Below are positions 35,645-46,825 of a stretch of DNA of 64,000 nucleotides, one piece after another. Position 1 is the first letter of the stretch; each line of letters starts with the position of its first letter. The stretch is from Colwellia sp. BRX10-3 (GTDB lineage: Bacteria; Pseudomonadota; Gammaproteobacteria; Enterobacterales; Alteromonadaceae), in contig NZ_JACGWA010000001.1 of assembly GCF_014077505.1 (NCBI RefSeq), positions 992,001 through 1,056,000 on the forward strand. The letters run 5' to 3'. A program made the translations under genes and the position numbers. The notes beneath the pieces are model-generated. The model had not been told where the DNA came from, did not search any database, and saw only the letters and a list, made by a program, of their open reading frames with translations.

Positions 35645-36904
35645 TTACTGACGTTTCATTGAATCAAAAAACTCGTCATTGGTTTTGGTCATTGACAGTT
35701 TATCAATCATGAATTCCATCGCGTCAATCTCACCCATTTCATGGACAATCTTACGTAATATCCACATTTTTTGTAATTCATCAGGCTTAGTTAACAACTC
35801 TTCACGGCGAGTACCACTGCGGTTAAAGTGAATTGCAGGGAACACACGTTTTTCAGCTATTTTGCGAGAAAGGTGTAATTCCATATTACCTGTACCTTTA
35901 AACTCTTCGTAGATAACTTCATCCATTTTAGATCCGGTATCAACAAGGGCTGTTGCTATGATTGTTAAGCTACCACCTTCTTCAATATTACGCGCTGCAC
36001 CAAAAAAACGTTTTGGACGATGCAAAGCATTAGCATCAACACCACCAGTTAATATTTTACCTGATGATGGAATAACCGTATTGTAAGCACGTGCTAAGCG
36101 GGTAATTGAATCTAGTAAAATAACTACATCTTTTTTATGCTCAACTAAACGTTTTGCTTTTTCAATTACCATTTCAGCTACTTGAACATGACGATTCGCT
36201 GGCTCATCGAAAGTTGAAGCTATTACTTCACCTTTAACCAAGCGTTGCATTTCTGTTACTTCTTCTGGACGCTCATCAATAAGTAATACCATCAATTCAG
36301 CATCTGGATGATTATGGGCAATACTTTGGGCAATATTTTGTAGCAACAAGGTTTTACCGGCTTTTGGCGGGGCAACGATCAAACCACGCTGACCTTTACC
36401 AATCGGTGAAGCTAAATCTAATACACGCGCTGTAATATCTTCAGTCGAACCATTACCGCGTTCCATCGTCATACGGTCGGTTGGGTGAATAGGCGTCAGA
36501 TTTTCAAAAAGAATTTTATTGCGAGAGTTTTCTGGACGGTCAAAGTTAACTTCATTAACTTTCAATAAGGCAAAGTATCGTTCGCCGTCTTTTGGTGGAC
36601 GAATTTTACCTGTGATGGTGTCGCCTGTACGCATACTAAATCGGCGTATTTGGCTTGGCGATACATAAATATCATCAGGGCCTGCTAAATAGGAAGAATC
36701 CGCAGAGCGTAAAAATCCAAAGCCGTCTTGTAGAATTTCTAAAACACCGCTACCAAAAATATCTTCGCCACTTTTAGCGTGGGCTTTTAATATAGCAAAA
36801 ATAATGTCTTGTTTACGGTTACGAGCCAAATGCTCTAATTTCATCGATTCTGCAAGCTGAACCAGTTCGCTGATCGACTTTTCTTTAAGTTCGTTAAGAT
36901 TCAT
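35645..36904 (-). CDS. rho: Transcription termination factor Rho
   Basis: Rho is the hexameric RNA-dependent ATPase that ends transcription. The 419 residues are standard. The N-terminal helical domain (1-47) is followed by the RNA-binding cold-shock-like domain (about 50-125, [24 protein letters not shown]). The ATPase core has Walker [13 protein letters not shown], the [14 protein letters not shown] block, Walker [17 protein letters not shown], and the Q/R loop-type segments [13 protein letters not shown]. It follows trxA by 190 bases, a conserved order. Confidence 0.98.
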   Translation of the reverse strand: MNLNELKEKSISELVQLAESMKLEHLARNRKQDIIFAILKAHAKSGEDIFGSGVLEILQDGFGFLRSADSSYLAGPDDIYVSPSQIRRFSMRTGDTITGKIRPPKDGERYFALLKVNEVNFDRPENSRNKILFENLTPIHPTDRMTMERGNGSTEDITARVLDLASPIGKGQRGLIVAPPKAGKTLLLQNIAQSIAHNHPDAELMVLLIDERPEEVTEMQRLVKGEVIASTFDEPANRHVQVAEMVIEKAKRLVEHKKDVVILLDSITRLARAYNTVIPSSGKILTGGVDANALHRPKRFFGAARNIEEGGSLTIIATALVDTGSKMDEVIYEEFKGTGNMELHLSRKIAEKRVFPAIHFNRSGTRREELLTKPDELQKMWILRKIVHEMGEIDAMEFMIDKLSMTKTNDEFFDSMKRQ

Positions 36905-37063
36905 AGTGGGGGTTTCTTAGACTATTTAGGTTGTTATGCTGTGCCGTTTGGCTATTTAGGATGTTTGAGTATGGTTTTTTTGAAATGTTTTTTCTTTGAG
37001 CGTTAAACTTAGCATTAAAAAGCAAACCAGTAAAGGATCACTTAATTGATCAAAGGCTAAATA

Positions 37064-37092
37064 ACAAAAAGGTCCGATAAATCGGACCTTTC
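37064..37092 (-). terminator. Terminator of trxA
   Basis: An 8-bp stem, GGTCCGAT (37071-37078) with ATCGGACC (37081-37088). On the - strand it is followed by a T run (A run at 37066-37070). It directly follows the trxA stop and separates trxA from rho. Confidence 0.9.
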
Positions 37093-37093
37093 T

Positions 37094-37420
37094 TTATAAA
37101 TTGTTATCAATAAACTCTTTTAATTGAGTTTTTGATAGAGCGCCAACTTTCGTATCAGCGACAACACCATCTTTAAATAGCAACAAGGTAGGAATACCAC
37201 GAATACCATATTTAGGTGGGGTGTTAGAATTTTGATCGATGTTTAATTTACCGATAGTTACTTTACCAGCATATTCTTCTGCAACGTCGTTTAGCAACGG
37301 CGCGATCATTTTACATGGTCCACACCATTCAGCCCAGAAATCAACTAGAACAAGACCAGATGCATTAATTACATCGGTGTCAAAACTATCATCAGTTAAC
37401 TGAACAATTTTATCGCTCAT
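37094..37420 (-). CDS. trxA: Thioredoxin 1
   Basis: This general cytosolic disulfide reductase has 108 residues. The redox pair is Cys33-Gly-Pro-Cys36 in [14 protein letters not shown], and the cis-proline loop is [11 protein letters not shown]. It is transcribed leftward toward rho and divergent from rhlB, as in E. coli. Confidence 0.97.
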   Translation of the reverse strand: MSDKIVQLTDDSFDTDVINASGLVLVDFWAEWCGPCKMIAPLLNDVAEEYAGKVTIGKLNIDQNSNTPPKYGIRGIPTLLLFKDGVVADTKVGALSKTQLKEFIDNNL

Positions 37421-37607
37421 TTATATCTCCATTAAAGGTGGCCTATCGCCAATTGGTTAAGATTATACCTTCATCACAATTAATTACCAACAATCATATA
37501 TAACAGTTATGGTCATTTTATTTAAAAATCAACTAAAGCCATCATTTTATTGTCGCTTTTATGTGAATCTAATTTTTATTAATAGCGTAACCTGTTAAGC
37601 TAGCGGT

Positions 37608-38876
37608 ATGAAAAAAACACACTTAACAGAAATAAAGTTCTCGGAACTTAAACTCGAGCCTACCGTAGTTAGCGGCCTCGACAAAATGGGCTTTGAATAT
37701 TGTACTGAAATTCAAGCAAAGTCTCTTCCTATACTCATGACAGGCAAAGATATAGCCGGTCAAGCACAAACTGGCGAAGGTAAAACAATTGCCTTTTTAG
37801 CTGCAACATTCCATCATTTATTACAGAAAAAAGATGTCAGCCACAATCAACCGCGTGCCTTAATCATGGCGCCAACCCGTGAGCTTGCTATCCAAATTCA
37901 TCGCGATGCCATTGAAATGTCAAAAAGTACCGGCTTGCGCCTTGGATGTGTTTATGGTGGCGAAGGTTACGAAAGCCAACGTTTAGAACTTGAACAAGGT
38001 GTTGATATTTTAATCGGCACATGTGGTCGCTTACTAGATTACTTGAAACAAGGTATTTATAACCTGAGTAATATTGAAGTTGTGGTACTTGATGAAGCTG
38101 ATCGCATGTTCGATTTAGGCTTTATTAAAGACATTCGTTATATGTTTGACAAAATGCCTGCAGCAACTGAACGTTTAAGTATGCTATTTTCTGCCACGTT
38201 ATCATTTCGTGTTAAAGAATTAGCCTTTGAACACATGAACGACCCTGACAGTGTTGAAGTAGAACCAGATCAGAAAACCAATATTCGAATTTCTGAAGAG
38301 CTATTCTATCCTTCTAACGAAGATAAAATGTCTTTATTACAAACACTGATTGAAGAAGATTGGCCTGATAAAGCGATTATTTTTGCCAATACTAAGCATG
38401 TTTGTGAAAAAATATATGCACACCTTGAAGCCGATAATATTCGTGTTGGCATGCTGACCGGTGATGTTATTCAAAAGAAACGTTTGAAAATATTAGAGCA
38501 ATTTACCGCTGGCCAGTTAGATGTTTTAGTGGCGACTGATGTTGCGGCACGTGGTTTACACATCCAAGCCGTTACGCATGTATTTAACTACGATTTACCT
38601 GATGATTGTGAAGATTATGTTCATCGTATTGGCCGTACAGGCCGAGCCGGCGCTACTGGACATGCGATTAGCTTAGCTTGTGAGCAATATGTCTTTAATT
38701 TACCGGCCATTGAAAGCTATATTGAACATGCCTTACCTGTAAGTAAGTATGATCATGAAGCGCTATTGACCGATTTACCAAGACCTAAGCCGCGCCCGCG
38801 TCGTCATAAGCCTCATAATGGTGGCCAAAACCGCAGCCGTAGTGCAGGCAATAGCAGGCCTCAAAGGAACAGTTAG
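37608..38876 (+). CDS. rhlB: DEAD-box RNA helicase RhlB
   Basis: RhlB unwinds structured RNA in the degradosome and assists RNase E. The 422 residues contain the Q motif region [16 protein letters not shown], Walker [22 protein letters not shown] in [27 protein letters not shown] and [10 protein letters not shown]. The C terminus is a short basic tail rich in Arg, Pro and His. The position next to trxA-rho and before gppA is the conserved one. Ends four bases before the gppA start. Confidence 0.96.
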   Translation: MKKTHLTEIKFSELKLEPTVVSGLDKMGFEYCTEIQAKSLPILMTGKDIAGQAQTGEGKTIAFLAATFHHLLQKKDVSHNQPRALIMAPTRELAIQIHRDAIEMSKSTGLRLGCVYGGEGYESQRLELEQGVDILIGTCGRLLDYLKQGIYNLSNIEVVVLDEADRMFDLGFIKDIRYMFDKMPAATERLSMLFSATLSFRVKELAFEHMNDPDSVEVEPDQKTNIRISEELFYPSNEDKMSLLQTLIEEDWPDKAIIFANTKHVCEKIYAHLEADNIRVGMLTGDVIQKKRLKILEQFTAGQLDVLVATDVAARGLHIQAVTHVFNYDLPDDCEDYVHRIGRTGRAGATGHAISLACEQYVFNLPAIESYIEHALPVSKYDHEALLTDLPRPKPRPRRHKPHNGGQNRSRSAGNSRPQRNS

Positions 38877-38879
38877 TTC

Positions 38880-40391
38880 ATGACGACCACTTCAATGGAG
38901 ACTTTATCACCTCTGTATGCCGTGGTCGATTTAGGCTCTAATAGTTTCCATATGTTAATCACTCGACAACTTGCCGATAGTGTGCAAGTTGTTGACAAAA
39001 TCAAGCGTAAAGTACGCCTTGCTGCTGGCTTGAGTGAAGCAAACATATTGTCTGAGCAAGCCATGGCAAAAGGCTTAGAATGTTTAAGTTTTTTTGCCGA
39101 GCGCCTGCAAGATATCCCTGAAAAAAATATTCGAATTGTCGCCACCGCTACTTTAAGATTAGCGCAAAATCGCGCAGATTTTATCGCTAAAGCTGAGCTC
39201 ATATTAGGCCATAAAGTTACCCTATTAAGCGGTATTGCTGAAGCTGAACATATTTACCTTGGCGTTGCCCACACCAGTTTTAGTGCCAATAAACGCTTAG
39301 TTTTAGATATTGGTGGTGCCAGCACAGAAGTTATTGTTGGCAGAGGCTTTACTGTTAAAAAAGCCCATAGCCTTAACATGGGTTGTGTTACTTATAATCA
39401 ACAATATTTTCCCAATGGCACACTCACGGCTGAAAACTTTAACCGTGCAATATCCGCTGCTGAACTAGCTATTGCCTTAATAAAAAAAGATTTTTGTGAT
39501 ATTGGTTGGCAATGTGTTCTTGGTGGCTCAGGTACCATGCAAGCATTAGCCGAAATGTTAAATTATCAGCATAAGCCCAGTGTGCTTTCGTTAGACTTTC
39601 TCTATCAAGTTAGAGCACAATTACTCACTTTTGATGATATTAACAATGTTAATTTACCGGGTTTATCAACAGAAAGAAGCCCGGTTATTGCCAGTGGGTT
39701 AGCTATTTTAATTGCCTTATTTCAGCAATTTTCTATCCAAGAGTTAACTCTTTCTAGTGGTGCATTACGTGAAGGCTTACTGTACGAGATGTTACCCGAT
39801 AGCCATACCACTAATATCCGCCAACGCACTATTCGCGCTTTAAGCCAACGTTTTCATATTGATCAACAACATGCAGATAGTGTAAAGCGGCAAATTAATA
39901 CTATATTTACCCAACTAAAATCAACTTGGAATTTATCTGACGATAACGCATTTGCGCTACTACTAGCCAGCGGTGACTTACATGAAATAGGCCTGTTACT
40001 TGAATACAAATATCATCAACAGCATAGTGCCTATATTCTTACTCATGCAGATTTGGCGGGTTTTAGTCAATCAGATAGGCAGCTACTGGTCAGTTTTGTC
40101 TCGCTTTATAAGGGAGACATCAACTTGGCACTTATTGAGCAACAATCAGCTATAGACGATGAGACTGCCAAGAAGTTATTAATTATTCTACGCTTAGCAA
40201 TAAAATTGTGCCGTCGCCGCAAAGACGATGAATTACCAGACTATCGAATCTCACTAAATGATAAAACTATATACCTGGGTTTACCGAAAGCTTGGCTAAT
40301 GCAGCACGCCCTTATTCATGATGAATTAAAGCAAGAAAATGCTCATATTGCCCGACTAGGGTATCGCTTGAACATAGAATGTGAAAAGTAA
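38880..40391 (+). CDS. gppA: Exopolyphosphatase / guanosine pentaphosphate phosphatase
   Basis: This 503-residue Ppx/GppA enzyme hydrolyses pppGpp to ppGpp and/or polyphosphate. Motifs seen are VDLGSNSFHMLI (phosphate 1), LDIGGASTEVIVG (phosphate 2) and LGGSGTMQALAE, with a C-terminal helical HD-like domain (about 310-500). Placement immediately after rhlB, as in E. coli, favours GppA over Ppx. The substrate cannot be told from sequence alone. Confidence 0.9.
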   Translation: MTTTSMETLSPLYAVVDLGSNSFHMLITRQLADSVQVVDKIKRKVRLAAGLSEANILSEQAMAKGLECLSFFAERLQDIPEKNIRIVATATLRLAQNRADFIAKAELILGHKVTLLSGIAEAEHIYLGVAHTSFSANKRLVLDIGGASTEVIVGRGFTVKKAHSLNMGCVTYNQQYFPNGTLTAENFNRAISAAELAIALIKKDFCDIGWQCVLGGSGTMQALAEMLNYQHKPSVLSLDFLYQVRAQLLTFDDINNVNLPGLSTERSPVIASGLAILIALFQQFSIQELTLSSGALREGLLYEMLPDSHTTNIRQRTIRALSQRFHIDQQHADSVKRQINTIFTQLKSTWNLSDDNAFALLLASGDLHEIGLLLEYKYHQQHSAYILTHADLAGFSQSDRQLLVSFVSLYKGDINLALIEQQSAIDDETAKKLLIILRLAIKLCRRRKDDELPDYRISLNDKTIYLGLPKAWLMQHALIHDELKQENAHIARLGYRLNIECEK

Positions 40392-40500
40392 TTAATTAGC
40401 GTAGCAACACAGTGTCAAAAATAATAAAATTCAGATTTCCAACGATTAAATAGTTTCTCGCCTAGTAGCAAGTCGACAATAAAGTTTAAAACGCTGACAT

Positions 40501-40526
40501 AAAAAAGCCGTGCTTTGCAGCGCGGC
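40501..40526 (-). terminator. Terminator of the tat-hemB operon
   Basis: An 8-bp stem with one G-T pair, GCCGTGCT (40507-40514) and AGCGCGGC (40519-40526). On the - strand a run of six T follows. It lies 45 bases past the hemB stop and probably ends the whole operon. Confidence 0.85.
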
Positions 40527-40570
40527 AATATGTTGTTAATTCACTACATCTACAAATATTTAAGCACTAT

Positions 40571-41596
<1,026 letters not shown>

Positions 41597-43030
41597 CTAT
41601 AATAATTTAAATTTACTTACTTGTACTTGATCTCGACCAGCTTGTTTCGCTTTATATAGTGCTTTATCTACATTCTCGAAAATAATTTCAGGCGTCACTT
41701 CTTTCTCTTGCTGATACGTTGTTACACCGCAACTTACAGTTAATTCTATTACGCTTTCATTATTGGAAATCTTTTGCTGACGCACACTTTGACAAATTTC
41801 TTGCGCCAAAGCTAATGCGCCGTTTTCATCGGTTTCAGGCAGGATCAAGCAGAACTCCTCGCCACCGTAGCGGCAACCCACATCAGTACTCCGGCGCAAT
41901 AAGGATTTCAGTAAACTCGCCACTTCAACAATGCATTTATCACCTGTTAAATGGCCATAGTTATCATTCACTCTTTTAAAATGGTCAATATCAACCAAAA
42001 TTAGGCTTAGTGGTGTCAAATTACGGCGACTACGTCTAAATTCTGCCAATATTTTTTGATCATAGTAACGACGATTATAAAGCCCTGATAATTCATCAAG
42101 CGTATTCTTCTCTTTTAATTCTTGATTGACTGTTTCTAATTCTTGTAAGGCAATCTTCAACTCTAAGGTTCTTTCTTGCACTCTGCTCTCTAGTTGCTCT
42201 TGGCTTTCATCCTGCAAGGCAGATAACTTTTGCTGTGCTCTATTAGAGCTTATTGCGCTATCCAAAGCCTGTTGTTGAGCTAGCTTTTCATCACGTAAAT
42301 GGCAATAGTATGTATGTCCCATCAAATAGGTCGCCATAATGGTCATAAACCAAAAAGCCAGCATGTCCAAGTAATTAATGATCTGAGCAGAAAAACTCCC
42401 GAAATACAGTAAATAAGCGATAACATTAAAGCTCAATTGCACCAATAAAATATATGAGTATATTTTTGGTAATCGGCCGTCGCTTTTTTTAACCGTTCTG
42501 CTGACATAAAGTAGCGCCAACAAACTAATACTGATCGGTATTTGCGTTAATAACCAAGTATGACTGTGACTAAGTACAAAGCTTAAAGGCACGGAAATCG
42601 TCATGATAATTGCTAAACGCAGTAATAATTGATAGCTTTTTGATTCATGATTTTTTAGAGAAAACAACTTAATCGTAAAGATAAAAAACAGCATGTTTGA
42701 CAAGTTCGCCAGTAGCACGCCCTCAGTATTAAGTAGATGAATATTGTTAGTAAATAATGCAAAAAGTGAAATGTCGCCAGCCACTAAAATACCCAGTGAC
42801 TTTATAGCAAAAAACAACGCTAAAATTCCCATATTGTAGCTGCGTGAAGCTCTTGCCCAAGTAAAGCACATCAAAGACAAAATTAGGCTACTACCGATAA
42901 ATATATGTTGTATGTGCAACTGTAATAGTAAGCTTGGCTTTGCCATCACAGGAATACCTTGGGCATTTACCACTGTAGACATTAAAAATGTCATCAACAA
43001 GCCCATAATGGCGATAAGTAAATTACGCAT
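41597..43030 (-). CDS. Membrane-bound diguanylate cyclase (7TM-GGDEF)
   Basis: This 477-residue protein has a signal-like N terminus (1-25) and seven further hydrophobic helices spread over residues 30-245, resembling a 7TM sensor module. A coiled coil (about 250-310) and a C-terminal GGDEF domain follow (from TLDELSGLYNRRYYDQ; LDELSGLYNRR is typical). The active site is intact (YGGEEFCLIL), and an RxxD inhibitory site (RSTD) stands exactly five residues before it, so product inhibition is predicted. It overlaps the end of tatD by 8 bases and precedes hemB by 9. That makes it part of the tat operon by position. The signal sensed is unknown. Confidence 0.87.
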   Translation of the reverse strand: MRNLLIAIMGLLMTFLMSTVVNAQGIPVMAKPSLLLQLHIQHIFIGSSLILSLMCFTWARASRSYNMGILALFFAIKSLGILVAGDISLFALFTNNIHLLNTEGVLLANLSNMLFFIFTIKLFSLKNHESKSYQLLLRLAIIMTISVPLSFVLSHSHTWLLTQIPISISLLALLYVSRTVKKSDGRLPKIYSYILLVQLSFNVIAYLLYFGSFSAQIINYLDMLAFWFMTIMATYLMGHTYYCHLRDEKLAQQQALDSAISSNRAQQKLSALQDESQEQLESRVQERTLELKIALQELETVNQELKEKNTLDELSGLYNRRYYDQKILAEFRRSRRNLTPLSLILVDIDHFKRVNDNYGHLTGDKCIVEVASLLKSLLRRSTDVGCRYGGEEFCLILPETDENGALALAQEICQSVRQQKISNNESVIELTVSCGVTTYQQEKEVTPEIIFENVDKALYKAKQAGRDQVQVSKFKLL

Positions 43031-43817
43031 TGTTAGCTCTTAAATCAAAAACGATTTCACTATTGAGCGTAGTTTGCTTAATGATTTCCTGCTCGCTATA
43101 ACCCATTAATTCGGCTAATACGGTGACAATATAAGGTAAATAGCTGGGTTCATTTCGGCTACTTTTAGGTTTAGGGCGAATGTTTCGTGGTGTTAAATAA
43201 GGCGCATCTGTTTCGACCATCAGTCGCTCAAGTGGAATAAGCGGTACGATATCACGCAGCTGTTGACCCCTACGTTCATCACATAGCCAACCAGTAATAC
43301 CGATATACATGTCAGCATCTAAACATTGCTGTAATTCTCGCTGGTTGCCAGTAAAACAATGAGAAACCATGGCTGGAATACGGGCAAAATATGGTTTTAG
43401 AATTTCAAACCAAGGCTCAAAGGCATCTCGTTGATGTAAAAATAACGGCAATTGAAGTTGCTCTGCTAATGCTACTTGCTGACTAAAAACATCTTTCTGA
43501 TTTACTTCACTAGAGAAATTTCGATTAAAGTCTAAACCGCACTCCCCAATAGCTTTAACGCAGTTATTTGTTGCTAAATCAGCTAATTGTTCTTGAAAAT
43601 TTTTCGCAGCATTATCGGCATCATGTGGGTGAATGCCCACAGTACTATATAAATAATGAGGATAATGCTGACATAAAGCAATTGCTTGTTTACTTTCTTC
43701 TATATTGGTACCTGTAACTAACAATGCACTAATGTTTGCTTGCTTAGATCGCGCTAAAACCTCCGCACGGTCTTTATCAAAGCGTGCGTTGGTTAAGTTA
43801 ACACCTATATCAATCAA
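43023..43817 (-). CDS. tatD: TatD-family metal-dependent hydrolase
   Basis: This 264-residue protein is a TatD DNase-type amidohydrolase: DIGVNLTNARFDKD at the start, GIHPHDAD, GECGLDFNRN, FLHQRDAFEPW, HCFTGNQREL, and VETDAPYLTPRNIR. The metal-binding His, Glu and Asp residues are all present. TatD is a cytosolic nuclease with a proposed role in DNA repair and protein quality control; it is not required for Tat export despite the operon. Confidence 0.93.
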   Translation of the reverse strand: MIDIGVNLTNARFDKDRAEVLARSKQANISALLVTGTNIEESKQAIALCQHYPHYLYSTVGIHPHDADNAAKNFQEQLADLATNNCVKAIGECGLDFNRNFSSEVNQKDVFSQQVALAEQLQLPLFLHQRDAFEPWFEILKPYFARIPAMVSHCFTGNQRELQQCLDADMYIGITGWLCDERRGQQLRDIVPLIPLERLMVETDAPYLTPRNIRPKPKSSRNEPSYLPYIVTVLAELMGYSEQEIIKQTTLNSEIVFDLRANNA

Positions 43818-43832
43818 GAAATTATAAACTTA

Positions 43833-44354
43833 TTATTTCAGACGCTTAACGCGAATTTTTTTATTTGAATCGGGCTCATTTTTCTTCAAATAAACCGCAT
43901 TCAAAAAACCTTTAGTCAGCATTACGCTATCGCCAACCTTAAGTTTAAGATACTCACTGTCAGCCTGTTTCCATTGTTGACCATTGGTGAAAGTGAAAAG
44001 CCATTTACCGTAATGAACTTTACTGAGCTGCTCAATAGTAAACACAATCTGTAGATCTTCTTCAGCGACCTCAGCTGCTTTTAAATGTTCTGCACCAAAA
44101 TTTTCTGCTTTTTTCGTCGTTGGTGCTGTAATGGTTTTTACTTTAGCTGTTGCGACTTTATGACTAGACTTTGTAACTATATTTACGGGTGCTGAAACTT
44201 CAACTTGCTGAGCTAAGTCGTCAAAACAAGCTAGGCGTACTAAATTATCTTCAATTTTTGCACATTTTTCCAAACTGTTATGGCTAGTGCCTGCTTGTGA
44301 CGTCAATGATAACAATGCCAAAATAGCGAGGGTTAAGAGAGAATTATATTTCAT
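43833..44354 (-). CDS. Uncharacterised exported protein in the tat operon
   Basis: This 173-residue protein has a signal peptide (1-21, ending SQA). The early cysteine motif SLEKCAKIEDNLVRLACFDD is seen at the start of several periplasmic proteins. A Thr/Lys-rich linker is followed by a small beta domain (IVFTIEQLSKVHYGKWLFTF, then LKVGDSVMLTKGFLNAVYL) that looks like an SH3- or OB-type fold, and the end is very basic. Family name not recognised. It overlaps tatC by 4 bases (ATGA), so it is translated with it, and tatD follows by 15 bases. A link to envelope export or quality control is inferred only from position. Confidence 0.72.
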   Translation of the reverse strand: MKYNSLLTLAILALLSLTSQAGTSHNSLEKCAKIEDNLVRLACFDDLAQQVEVSAPVNIVTKSSHKVATAKVKTITAPTTKKAENFGAEHLKAAEVAEEDLQIVFTIEQLSKVHYGKWLFTFTNGQQWKQADSEYLKLKVGDSVMLTKGFLNAVYLKKNEPDSNKKIRVKRLK

Positions 44355-45118
44355 GATTGTTCATCCTTTGATTCTGATTCTTTGTCTTCGTCATCTTCTT
44401 TGTAATAAAAAGAGGCGATAATAATACCTAACTCAAATAACAACAGCATAGGTACTGCCAACATAGTTTGAGAAATAATATCTGGTGGGGTTAACAACAT
44501 ACCAACAATAAATGCGCCAACCACAATATATGGGCGCTTAGTACGTAAGCTAGCCGGGCTGGTAACTCCTGTCCAGCATAGCAATATAATAACAATTGGA
44601 ATTTCAAATGCCGCGCCAAAGGCAAAAAACAGTTTTAAAACAAAATCTAAATAACTACTTATATCAGTTGCTATGGTAACGCCGTCAGGTGCGACCGATG
44701 AAAAGAATGCAAAAGCAACCGGAAATACTATGTAGTACGCAAACGCAATACCACCATAAAACAATAAGGTACTGCCAAACATTAAGGGTGCAATTAAACG
44801 CTTTTCATTTTTATACAAACCAGGGGCAATAAAAGACCATACTTGATACAGAATGAACGGCATTGCGATAAATATAGATAATACTATGGTCAGTTTAAAT
44901 GGCGTAAAGAACGGAGATGCTACGTCAGTAGCGATCATTTGCGTCCCCTCAGGCATAACGGCCAAAAGCGGTTGCGCAACATATTGGTAGATATCTTGCG
45001 CAAAGTAAATCAGTGAACAAAAAACAACTAACACACCTAACACAGCATGCAATAATCGTGTTCTCAGTTCTAACAAATGATCAAATAATGTGTAATTTTG
45101 CTTAACGGCTGAACTCAT
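44351..45118 (-). CDS. tatC: Sec-independent translocase subunit TatC
   Basis: TatC, with TatB, binds twin-arginine signal peptides in the inner membrane. The 255 residues hold the usual six helices. Landmarks are FDHLLELRTRLLH at the cytoplasmic N terminus, SPFFTPFKLTI, MPFILYQVWSFIAPGLYKNEKR, and FELGIIIASFYY before an acidic tail (EDDEDKESES). Overlaps tatB by 4 bases. Confidence 0.96.
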   Translation of the reverse strand: MSSAVKQNYTLFDHLLELRTRLLHAVLGVLVVFCSLIYFAQDIYQYVAQPLLAVMPEGTQMIATDVASPFFTPFKLTIVLSIFIAMPFILYQVWSFIAPGLYKNEKRLIAPLMFGSTLLFYGGIAFAYYIVFPVAFAFFSSVAPDGVTIATDISSYLDFVLKLFFAFGAAFEIPIVIILLCWTGVTSPASLRTKRPYIVVGAFIVGMLLTPPDIISQTMLAVPMLLLFELGIIIASFYYKEDDEDKESESKDEQS

Positions 45119-45483
45119 TTGCTCTGCTTTTCATTTTTATTATCAGCTGGTTGTTCAATTTTTTCAGAAGAATCAATTGATTTTTCAGCTATTTTATAAG
45201 GATTATTTACCATTTCTGCCGCTTCTTTTAACGATTTCACTGAAGCTTCAATTTCTGGCGACAGACCTTTCATGCCGGATTGTTCCGCTTTTTTTAAATT
45301 CGTATGCAATTCTTGGATACGCAGTTCTTCAGTAAGCTCGTTTTTAACGCCCTCACTAAAGGTGCGAACGCTAGATATCCAGGTACGCACAGTACGAATT
45401 GCAACAGGCAATCGTTCGGGGCCTAGTACGACTAAGCCAATAATAGCGATTAATAATAGTTCCCAAAAACCTATGTCAAACAT
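45115..45483 (-). CDS. tatB: Sec-independent translocase subunit TatB
   Basis: The 122-residue TatB has the N-terminal membrane helix with family motif DIGFWELLLIAIIGLVVLGP, ERLPVAIRTVRTW after it, an amphipathic helix, and an acidic/lysine-rich tail. It pairs with TatC to form the signal-peptide receptor. Its ATG overlaps the tatA stop by one base (TAATG). Confidence 0.95.
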   Translation of the reverse strand: MFDIGFWELLLIAIIGLVVLGPERLPVAIRTVRTWISSVRTFSEGVKNELTEELRIQELHTNLKKAEQSGMKGLSPEIEASVKSLKEAAEMVNNPYKIAEKSIDSSEKIEQPADNKNEKQSK

Positions 45484-45731
45484 TAGACTTGGTCTTTCTC
45501 TTTTTCAGACACCTTGCTATTTTGTGCTGTTTTATCGCCTAAGCTATCGCCATTAACTGAATCTTCTTCTGTAGCCGCTTCTTTTTTTTCTGGTTCATCA
45601 GTTACAGCGCCTTTAAAACCTTTGATTGCTGAACCTAAATCAGTGCCCAAATTACGTAATTTTTTGGTGCCAAATAACAACACAACAATCACTGCAATAA
45701 TTAATAATTGCCAAATACTTATACCGCCCAT
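45483..45731 (-). CDS. tatA: Sec-independent translocase subunit TatA
   Basis: The 82-residue TatA forms the pore-like assembly. It has the N-terminal helix [20 protein letters not shown], the hinge [10 protein letters not shown], the amphipathic helix SAIKGFKGA, and a charged tail. It is the first gene of the operon tatA-tatB-tatC-unknown-tatD-diguanylate cyclase-hemB, all on the - strand with overlaps or gaps under 20 bases. Confidence 0.95.
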   Translation of the reverse strand: MGGISIWQLLIIAVIVVLLFGTKKLRNLGTDLGSAIKGFKGAVTDEPEKKEAATEEDSVNGDSLGDKTAQNSKVSEKEKDQV

Positions 45732-45822
45732 AAAAAACCCCTATAATTTAATTGATTTCATTATAAAGTTTATAGAAAAAAAATCACCAACTGATATGCT
45801 AAATGATGAGGTAAAGTAAAAT

Positions 45823-46803
45823 TTGATGAAAATGTATTGTAAAAACAAGTGTTATTGGCTTTTTTGCCTAGTGTTATTTTACTTTGCATTTGCAAATTCA
45901 GCACAAGCTTATACTTCGCAAGAAGTAAAAGCCCCTGCTGAAGAAAAAGATGATCACTGGATGCAAGGATTGCATGAAACGGTTTCAGACTCTGTTTATC
46001 AATCTGCGCAATGGTTCGATAGTTTTTTTATCGCAAATGATAGTGAACAACAAAGCCCACAAACAACCGCAAAAATTAGTTTTGCTTGGTTGCCAAAAAG
46101 TCGTGACTGGAGTGAAATCAAGCCACGTTTTCGAGTGCGTGTTAAATTACCGCATTTTCAAGATAGAGTTAGTTTAGTCTTGTCTGACGAAACGGATGAC
46201 GAACTCAACAATTTACCGTTAGAATCCGCAAATACAAAGTCGAACAATGAAGAAGAGAAGTTTTCTTTAGCACTAAACTATACCCAAGAGAAAAGAGATG
46301 ACAGGCTAATGAATTATCGTTTGGGTTTTTCAGGCGGTGATATATTTGCTCGAGCGAAACATAAACGACGTTTCAATATTAGCGCAAAACAGGGGTTCTT
46401 ATTTGAGCCGTCATTATATTACTATCTCGATGATGGCCTTGGCGCTAAATTATTACTAGAATACGATTACCAATTAAGCAAAAAGTCACAATTTCGCATT
46501 AATTATAGTATTCGAGGTTCAGCAGCGTTTAGTGGTATTCGTTGGAAGCATGGCTTTTATAAGCTAAATCAAATAAATGAAACGACGGCATCAGTACTGA
46601 GCTTACAAGCGGAAGGTGAACGCAACGGGGCCCGAGGCTTTGTCGTTGATAAGTACACTTTAGGTTATCGATACCGCTTTAATGCCTTAAGGGATTGGTT
46701 ATTTTTTGAAATAGAGCCTTTTTTAGAGTTTCCTGAACAAGAGAACTACAGCACAACACCGGGTATTGTCTTACGTGTTGAAGGATTTTTTCACAAAGGT
46801 TAG
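45823..46803 (+). CDS. Uncharacterised outer-membrane-like protein
   Basis: This 326-residue protein has a signal peptide (to about residue 30, ending SAQA), an acidic start, then a long run of alternating polar/aromatic strands from about 80 onward (for example FRVRVKLPHFQDRVSLVLSD, SLALNYTQEKR, YRLGFSGGDIFARAKHKR, KLLLEYDYQLSKKSQFRINY). The pattern is that of an outer-membrane beta barrel, although the last residues (VEGFFHKG) lack the usual terminal aromatic. Family not recognised. It is divergent from tatA, 90 bases away. Twin-arginine dependence is not indicated, as no RR motif is seen. Confidence 0.65.
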   Translation: MMKMYCKNKCYWLFCLVLFYFAFANSAQAYTSQEVKAPAEEKDDHWMQGLHETVSDSVYQSAQWFDSFFIANDSEQQSPQTTAKISFAWLPKSRDWSEIKPRFRVRVKLPHFQDRVSLVLSDETDDELNNLPLESANTKSNNEEEKFSLALNYTQEKRDDRLMNYRLGFSGGDIFARAKHKRRFNISAKQGFLFEPSLYYYLDDGLGAKLLLEYDYQLSKKSQFRINYSIRGSAAFSGIRWKHGFYKLNQINETTASVLSLQAEGERNGARGFVVDKYTLGYRYRFNALRDWLFFEIEPFLEFPEQENYSTTPGIVLRVEGFFHKG

Positions 46804-46825
46804 CGTTAATCAATTCAAACGCTAA

